From Riptortus pedestris (taxonomy: Eukaryota > Arthropoda > Insecta > Hemiptera > Alydidae): a stretch of 64,000 nt of DNA. A program made the position numbers and the translations under genes. Of this stretch, positions 56,382-64,000 are shown in pieces. The stretch is taken from positions 67,927,501 to 67,991,500 of the forward strand of contig CM032233.1 in assembly GCA_019009955.1 (NCBI GenBank), written 5' to 3'. The notes below the pieces were generated by a model that had not been told where the DNA came from, searched no databases, and saw only the letters and a program-made list of their open reading frames with translations. Within the stretch, counting starts at the first letter, position 1. Every line of letters starts with the position of its first letter.

Positions 56382-56408
56382 CGTTTCGAGTCTGTTCACC
56401 TCTTCAAT
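56382..56408 (-). ncRNA. Hammerhead-like core, decayed
   Basis: On the minus strand TTGAAGAGGTGAACAG, then ACTCGAAACGCTTC. The order A/CUGAAGA, short hairpin (GGT/AC), CGAAACG is like the cores at 8.6 and 34.0 kb. The first box lacks the leading C. Confidence 0.3.
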
Positions 56409-57297
56409 AAGTCCTAAATCATCCAAATTCTGAGAAATAATATTTAAAACAAATTAATTTGAGATATACACACTCAAGGCGAATTTGCAACATTAACACG
56501 CCTTAGCCTAATAATCCTTAGATTTTACTTAAAATCTAATCATATAATTTTATTCATTTGAAATTGTTGAATTTGTGATAGCTGAAGCTTGGTAGGGTTT
56601 AAGTAACTCGTAAAGTTCACATACACACTAAACATAACAAAGTTGGTTATTGAGTATTACCACTAACATTACTAAGAAGAAGTTCTAAAAAAAATAAAAA
56701 ACATTTTTTGCATAAGGCGCTTGATCTAGAGGGTTCATAAATATAGAAATAAAGGGAAAAAAATGTTGCCCCACACACACAAGCGTACAAGACACCCCAG
56801 TGATCTTTGTCCAAATGTGTTTACAAGTAAAATTTCGTAGAAAGGATTATCTTATCTTCAAATATGACTCACATATACTATTTGTATTTTATTCACTTTC
56901 GGAATTTCTACGTGTTTTTTTTTTTATTACAAACTCGGATTTCATATACCCTATTTTCAGAATTCACATTAAATTTCATGGGAGAAAGTAATATTTTAAA
57001 AAGTTATTTATAATCAAACTTTAATGCGAAAAATGTGGTAATAAAAGTCGAAAATAAGCTTATCCAGGATCATATTCCTACACTTCTTTTTCAAAAGAAA
57101 TTAAATCAGGAACTGGTGACATCATATTGAGCATGACAGCATGTGTAGTGATGACTCAGCCCTCCGAGACAAATATTTATATTATAGAGTTCTTAATAAA
57201 CTAACGCCTTATCCGCTGCTGAGAAAAGTGAGTCCTTTTAATTCCTTCTTATCTGTGCCAGCTCAGCAACTTCCAGTTTATTGTTATTTTCCTTGGT
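56409..57297. other. AT-rich stretch
   Basis: No element boundaries recognised. Confidence 0.4.
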
Positions 57298-57339
57298 GGT
57301 TGGCTTTGATAATGTTGGGACTCATTATCAAAGCCAACC
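57298..57339. repeat. Perfect 17-bp-arm hairpin
   Basis: GGTTGGCTTTGATAATG and its exact complement CATTATCAAAGCCAACC are separated by 8 bp (TTGGGACT). An isolated hairpin of this quality could be a terminator-like or element-end structure; nothing else identifies it. Confidence 0.85.
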
Positions 57340-57434
57340 CTTATTCCTATTCTAACGAATAATGCTCAGATATAATGTGCGTTTACGACATCGCCGTTAC
57401 TGATGCAGTAGAATGTTTTACAAGAATATCCTTT

Positions 57435-58117
<683 letters not shown>

Positions 58118-58676
58118 ATCATTCCTTATTCACGGGGAGGGGGGGGGGTATACGTCTCAATCTACTGCCGAGGTGAAACTTCCTTTTTACAACGTTGGTT
58201 TATATGAAAATATCTCTTTTATTCCAATGAAACCCCTAAATCAAGTCTTCGTGCTGTGGCATCTACTATTGGAGTCCCTCACAATAAGGACCTCAAACCG
58301 TCCCTTTCAGTTCAGCCCAGCACAATGTATACTTCCCAGTAATAATGGAACAATGGTTCAGTTAACTGATTTATTTTCTCAACAGTGCCAGCATTACCGT
58401 AGTTCCCCTAATACAATTGTACAAAGTGCAGAAGCAACAGGTGAAACTGATTACCAAACGTAGCTCTAACCATTCATAGCCAACACCACTGTAGTGGGAA
58501 TAGGTGCCATTGACAGGCGTATGTTTGGCTCTTGCTTTCGGCCTATCGACTGAGTGAAGGAGTGTTAATTGAAATGCTCGAAGATAAAGAGATAATAAGA
58601 AAAACAGGAGTGCACTAGATAAATAACAATTTCCTTTCAAATTGATGGGTGGTATGCTCAAAATGAAAGCTATAAA
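58118..58676. other. GC-richer spacer between two HINE-like copies
   Basis: Includes a G-run at 58136-58148 and a 96-codon frame (58173-58463) without recognisable domain. Composition differs from the AT-rich norm of the window. Confidence 0.4.
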
Positions 58677-59494
58677 AGTCCGTCACGCAGGAGCTGCGTG
58701 AACTAAGCAGATTTCTCACGTGGAGGTTTACAATATATAAATATACATACAGGCAACACTACCGTAAATACTCAGTAAATTTACAATACAAGTTAATAAT
58801 CTCTACAACGGAAAGCGGCTGAATTGTAAACAAACAGGCCAGCCAGCCACGCAGCGCTGCATAGATAGACCGGAAAGACAAACAATTAATGAAATATATT
58901 TGAATATAACATTAATTTTATTAAAAACAATTTACTAAGGCTAGTGGTGTAATTAGTAATGAAACAGAATCAGTTTGATCTCAATCACTTAAATTTTAGT
59001 AATCCAAAAACAAAAGAAGGGGGGGGGGGGTCAACAGAAAGTATATTGCCTATATCTCACAAAGTAAACGTTCAATGAAAACAATATTTCGTATTTAGGC
59101 TTCAAATAATATAGTTTATTATATAATAGAGTATTGTTTATGTAACACTAGTAGAAATGGGGGTTTACAGAAGGCTGAAAACTAAAATATGGAAATATTT
59201 CGGTTACTCTTAAAGAAAAAGAATAAATGGATATAATAATATTTATAGTACATTTAATTTGCAATAAGATTTATTCTATACACTTTTTCGATCCGACTTA
59301 TAGTAACGGAGATATTTTGGATTTTCAAAATTCTCCTCTTCTAACCCCCCCCCCTCCCCCGGTCCGAATTCAGCCGTTAACGAACTTGATCTTTCTTTTT
59401 ACATAAAACGACTAAATATCGAGTTTGGTAACGATGAAACATATATTGCGACCACGAGACCGGTAACAGACAAATATATCTATCTATCTATCTA
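58677..59494 (+). mobile_element. HINE-like element, long variant, truncated by a Helitron
   Basis: Starts AGTCCGTCACGCAGGAGC, has the long 5' half and the usual middle, and reaches CCGGTAACAGACAAATATAT. There its microsatellite (TCTA repeats) passes directly into the Helitron 5' end. The family's 3' blocks are absent on the other side of the Helitrons. Confidence 0.8.
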
Positions 59495-60681
59495 TCTATA
59501 TATATATAAAATTGTAACCTCTGTCTGTACATTGATTTTTTTCGCGTAATTTCACAATAACTTTTCGTTTCACATGTCATAGACACCATATCTGCATTTT
59601 GTTTCTTTCGTGTATAACTCTTTGTTTGTTTGTTTGTTTGTTACCTTTTCACGCATAAACGGCTGAACCGAATTTTATGAAACTTGGTATGTATATTACT
59701 ACTAACCCAACTTAGACTTTAGGCTATATTAATTTTCTCTGAGACGAACAGGAGTGGGGGTTATAAGGGAAGCCTGAAATTAAAAATAGCGATATTTCGT
59801 TTTCTATTGGTTTTTCGGTAAATTTGCACATAACAAAAGTTGTTTATTTTGTTATTTAGAGTAACTTTTGTTATATACACTTTTGTCGTATACCGAAGTT
59901 TAAATGCGTTATACGCTAAACATTATAGCGGGAGTCAACAATATTATTTGCCAAAAAAGACTCAACCGAACTAAATAAAACTCGGTATGTGTATTAGCAG
60001 TGAGGCCTTCATTATAATAAGCCATACCAATATTTCTATGGACGGGCAGGAGTGGGGGTTATAAGGGAAGCCTGAAATTAAAAATGGCGATATTTCGTTT
60101 CCTATTGGTTTTTCCGCAAATATAAACATAACAAAAGTTGTTTATTTTGTTATGTGGGGTAACTTTTGTTATATGCACTTTTGCCGTATATGGAGGTATA
60201 AATGAGTTATACGCTAAGAACTATAGAGGGAGTCCACAATTTTATTTGGCACACAGACTCAACCGAACTAAACCAAACTCGGTATGTGAATTAGTACTAA
60301 CGCCTTCCTTATAACAAACCATACTAACATTTCTAGGGACGGGCAGGAGTGGGGGTTATAGGGGAGGCCTGAAATTAAAAATAGTGATTTCCTATGGGGG
60401 TTTCGGCAAATATGCACATAACAAAATTGTTTATTTTGTTATTTAGAGAAATTTGCTCAACACGGGGGCTCAACGGGAAATATGACAATATCCAGCACAG
60501 TGAAGTCTTACATAAAAAAATAATTTTATTATTAACAAATCCACAGAAACGACGGGTGTTAACCCTAAACACTGGGACGGGTAAATGTCAAAATATTGTG
60601 CAAAGTAAAGCCTTGCCAAAAATATACCATCACCATTCAGCCTCAAATGAATTCCCGAGCGAAGCCGGGTATCTGAGCTAG
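59495..60681 (+). mobile_element. Non-autonomous Helitron 2
   Basis: 5' end TCTATATATATATAAAATTG; 3' hairpin CCCGAGCGAAGCCGGGTA and CTAG at 60678-60681. It holds three internal units of about 297 bp (GGAGTGGGGGTTATA at 59753, 60050 and 60347). The 3' 200 bp are nearly identical to those of Helitron 1 (CACTGGGACGGGTAAATGTC, GCCTTGCCAAAAATATACCA). No coding capacity. Confidence 0.88.
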
Positions 60682-62812
60682 TATATATATAAAATTGTAA
60701 CCTCTGTCTGTACATTGATTTGTTTCGCGAAATTTCACGATAACTTTTCGTTTCACATGTCATAGACACCATAACTGCATTTTGTTTCTTTGGTGTCTGT
60801 TTGTTTGTTTGTTTGTTTATTTGTTTGTTTATTTGTTTGTTTGTTACCTTTTCACGCATAAACGGCTGAACCGAATTTTATAAAACTTGGTATGTGTATT
60901 ACTAATAACCCAACTTAGACTTTAGGCTATATTAATATCCTCTGAGACGAACAGGAGTGGGGGTTATAAGGGAAGCCTGAAATTAAAAATAGCGATATTT
61001 CGTTTCCTATTGGTTTTTCGGCAAATATAAACATGACAAAAGTTGTTTATTTTGTTATTTAGAGTAACTTTTGCTATATACACTTTTGTCGTATACCTAA
61101 GTATAAACGAGATATACACAAAAACCTGTAACGAATGTGAACAATTTTATTTGAGACGAATGACCCAACCGAAATGAATAAAACTCGGTATGCTTATTAG
61201 CACTAACGCTTTCATCATAATAAGCCATACTATCATTTCTAGGGACGGGCAGGAGTGGGGGTTGTAAGGGAGGCCTGAATTTAAAATAGCGGTATTTCGT
61301 TTTCTATTCGTTTTTCGGCAAATATGAACCTAACAAAAGTTGTTTATTTTGTTATTTAGAGTAACTTTTGTGATATTCATTTTTGACTTTTAACGAAGTA
61401 TAAACGAGATATATACTATAAACTAAAGCGGGAGTCAACTATTTTATTGGGCGCTAACGATTGAACTGAACTTAACAAAACTCGGTATGTCAATTAGGAT
61501 TAATTCTCCCATGATTATAAGCTATATTAAAATTTTTAGGTTCAAACGGGAGTGGGAGTTATAAGGGAGGCCTGAAGTAAAAATTCACGGGATTTCATTT
61601 TCTATTTGTTTTTCGGCAAAGGTGCACATAACAAAAGTTGTTTACTTTGTTATTTAGAGCAACTTTTGTTTCATTCACTTATGTCGTAAAATGAAGTAAA
61701 TACGGGATATAAGCTAAATCTATAGCGGGAGTCGACGATTTTATTAGTACTTATTTAAGTGTTTTTAATATAGGCATATTATGACAAATGATGTTATGTT
61801 TTAGCCTTATCTATTTCGGTTATTTAGTACTAAGTATGATTCGGATTAGTGAGATTATAAATCCCCCTCCCCCTTCGCCTCATTTATTTATTTTCCATAG
61901 AAAATAACTTTGTTATTTATTTCCAATAGAAATTTAAACTATTAGAGCATTTCCATTATTTAATTTGTATAATGTATTATTTAAAAAAAAATCGTGCTGA
62001 ATTTCCTCAAGGAGTGATAGGGGAAGTAGTGGGGAAACAAACTCTTTGATTTTGGTTATATACTATCTTATTTCCGATATCTTCATGTTATTGAAACAAA
62101 TATGAACTATCATAACAATTAAACGTTAATGTCATTAAGACAAAAGACAAAATGCTCTTAAACTCGATATGATTGTTTAAAGTATTACTGAAGTTGCAGA
62201 GACGGCTACGATCTCTTCCCCTCGACTAGCTTTTTGAATATAATTGAAATTATTTTTGGGTAACACTATTATTTAATTCCATCAGGTAGATAAATTATTA
62301 CAATAATATTTTGAATTAATAATTTAAGGAGAAGAGTGTTGATAGCTCTAATGCGAGAGCGGAAATAGACGGAGGCTAATAGAGTTAATTGAGTTTACTA
62401 ATTTCCTGTGAAATGCTGGGCATTACGGGAAGTGATTACCACTGAGATCTACTATTATGAATATAACCTTACGTGCTAAACTATGCTTAAACTATAAGTG
62501 CTCGGATTGGTTTTTGACAGGAAATAAGTTTCATTATAGACGATATTTAATTGTAATAAATACTATCCATGATTATAATTTGAAGTATTCAAAAAGGTGA
62601 GTTAAAAAGTGGCAAGGGATAGATTAGGAACACATTTTTATTTATTCTTCAAATATAAAATTTCTCATTTATAAGTCGCCTGCCTGACCCTCACAGCAAA
62701 ACAATCCGCGCCGACGGGAAGTGTAGTTGTAAACATTGAAGCCTTGCCCAAAAAAATACTATCATCATTCAGTCTTAAATGATTTCCCGAGCGAAGCCGG
62801 GTACCTTAGCTA

Positions 62813-62813
<1 letters not shown>
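60682..62813 (+). mobile_element. Non-autonomous Helitron 3, head to tail with Helitron 2
   Basis: Follows CTAG of Helitron 2 without spacer: TATATATATAAAATTGTAAC is its 5' end lacking only the leading TC. It has a (TTTG)n stretch and three or more internal units (60955, 61253, 61551), increasingly diverged. About 950 bp (61741-62690) is not found in the other copies; it then ends in TTCCCGAGCGAAGCCGGGTA and CTAG (62810-62813). A (TA)n tract (62814-62856) follows. Confidence 0.85.
61741..62690 (+). other. Unique cargo-like segment inside Helitron 3
   Basis: This portion has no counterpart in Helitrons 1 and 2. It is AT-rich with a short C-run (61863-61872) and no recognisable coding sequence. 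It could be captured flanking DNA or sequence lost from the shorter copies. Confidence 0.5.
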
Positions 62814-62859
<46 letters not shown>

Positions 62860-63017
62860 GAAATGGATGAATTCTGCATTTCCGGACCGCTAAGGACCAG
62901 TTCCTACAAAGCATACTAGATATCCTGCATTGTGTGTGAAATCTGTAGAGTAGAGAGAACTACGAGCTAGAAAGGACAAGGAAAATGAGAAAGGCGGTGG
63001 ACATCCATGTCGAGTAT

Positions 63018-63470
63018 TTATTGTTTTTTGCGTAAATGCTGGGAGAGCGCGAACGCAGTCCCAATTCCAAAAATTTAGAATCAATTGGAACTCTGAAAAA
63101 GAAATACTATTTGATTTCTACCACTGTCAGGTCGTTCATACTCTTCGTGTCGTCAGTACGAGAGCCTCAAGCATCACCTTTTCAGAAGTTAAATAACACG
63201 TCACATTTAGACTCTTGACGCACGTATAACAGATGCTGAAAATATATTAACGCCATTTGCTAAGAAAAACTCTTAGCGATTTAAATCGCATTCGGAAAGA
63301 ATTCATTCTACTGGAAGAAATATTGAGTACACCTGTAACTTTGAGTGACCTGGGACCTCCTAGGTTGCGCTAGTGCGGTAAGAATTGGGAGTCTCCTCGG
63401 TGGTGCTATCTATGCACGCACTAGTGAAGCTTGAGTGACATTTTCCTATTCAGAAGGATAAACATCATCT
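63018..63470 (+). repeat. Family X copy with the best U1-like 3' end
   Basis: At 63035-63070 the minus strand reads AAATTTTTGGA, then TTGGGACTGCGTTCGCGCTC and TCCC. Family X continues on the plus strand as CACTGTCAGGTCGTTCATAC, CAGTACGAGAGCCTCAAGCA, GAGTACACCTGTAACTTTGA and GTGCGGTAAGAATTGGGAGT to TGAAGCTTGAGTGACATTTT. Confidence 0.75.
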
Positions 63471-63868
63471 TCTATAAATCTTATAATATACATCTTTTTC
63501 TTGAATATTGGCGGAAATATTTTGTAGTTTTCAGCCGTTCGAAAACACCCACTCCCAATTCACTTCATATTGCACTTTACTACTCATTCATGGACCAATT
63601 TATTTAAAGCTAATAAACAAATGTGACCTCATCATGTAATATTTGATAATTGACCATATATTACTATTTTGATGAAAGGTACCTTCTTAATAGAATGTAG
63701 AAGGCAAATATCTTTCTGATTAAGAACATCTCACTCCAACTTCCCTATAGCGCTCAAAGATAGAGCCACCAAGCATCCTCCCAAAACTTACCGCACTAAC
63801 GCCACCTAGTAGGCAGCGCACAAATCATAATTGTACTCAATTTCTCATCAAGTATTCTCAATTCTTCA
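63238..63868 (-). repeat. Family X composite, inverted second copy
   Basis: Reverse complement of 48310-48965, including the HINE-like core and both inverted family X arms (63360-63450; 63735-63868). Small indels distinguish the copies. Confidence 0.85.
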
Positions 63869-63920
63869 AAATGCGCGATTTGTACTTCCCCCAATTTCTC
63901 TCAAGTATCTTGTTCAAAAA

Positions 63921-64000
63921 AACCGAACTCAACAATACTCGGCATGTGAATTAGCATTAACTCTTCCATAATAATAAGTTATATCAAAATTTCTTGGGAA
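63921..64000 (+). repeat. Helitron-type internal unit cut by the window edge
   Basis: AACCGAACTCAACAATACTC, GGCATGTGAATTAGCATTAA, TAATAATAAGTTATATCAAA and TTTCTTGGGAA match the segment preceding GGGACGGGCAGGAGTG in the Helitron units. The copy continues beyond position 64000. Confidence 0.7.

Noticed and set aside
58173..58463. 96-codon frame with a splice-acceptor-like TTTATTTTCTCAACAG at 58370-58385 and a GTGAAA donor-like site at 58441
   Set aside because: The implied 55-nt exon has no recognisable sequence, the donor is weak, and nothing links it to the candidate start exon at 55687. The region lies between two HINE-like copies.
63018..63075. Complete U1 snRNA gene
   Set aside because: Only an Sm-like site and the terminal stem-loop are present; no 5' splice-site recognition sequence or stem-loops I-III are found in the adjoining repeat.

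Overview
This is an AT-rich, repeat-dense piece of animal nuclear DNA, most likely from an arthropod. It carries R1-like and Jockey-like LINE reverse-transcriptase debris, mariner remnants, a Penelope-like element (PLE), non-autonomous Helitrons, elements resembling DINE-1/HINE, polyA retroposons and many long (TA)n tracts. I see no complete protein-coding gene, no rRNA, no functional tRNA and no CRISPR. The one plausible host-gene part is a 25-codon start exon ending in a good splice donor at 55687-55761 (+).

Layout. 1-9 kb: an R1-like reverse-transcriptase fragment running off the left edge, a LINE C-terminal scrap, a PLE endonuclease remnant lying between 285-bp inverted arms, and a deleted mariner at 8703-9240. 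9.5-17.7 kb: a large foldback with (TA)n in both arms, two HINE-like copies (one split by a perfect 65-bp inverted repeat with a 13-bp target duplication), a mariner-derived MITE with the transposase C-terminus, a Jockey-like tail and more foldback sequence. 17.7-19.3 kb: a non-autonomous Helitron with about 300-bp internal repeats. 20.9-34 kb: a Jockey-like tail, one full HINE-like copy, a 570-bp palindrome and long plain stretches. 34-42.7 kb: almost empty AT-rich DNA. 42.7-53.3 kb: the densest accessory region, with HINE-like copies, an undescribed repeat here called family X, three polyA or tailed retroposons with visible target duplications, a 5'-truncated Jockey-like insertion, a broken unknown ORF and another Jockey-like tail. 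55.6 kb: the candidate host exon. 57.4-62.8 kb: two HINE-like copies, then two Helitrons head to tail. 63-64 kb: an inverted second copy of the family X composite, then the start of another Helitron-type unit.

The most unusual signals are these. (1) Family X carries, at one end in four copies, a sequence very like the 3' end of U1 snRNA: an Sm-like site followed by a terminal stem-loop. (2) At least nine places have a hammerhead-ribozyme-like core (CUGANGA, hairpin, GAAA) in PLE-like or foldback sequence. (3) Several insertion histories can be read directly from target duplications, including an unoccupied homologous site for one retroposon. The genes do not form a pathway; the window is a layered record of transposon insertion and decay. 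All family assignments come from motifs recognised by eye, without database searches.
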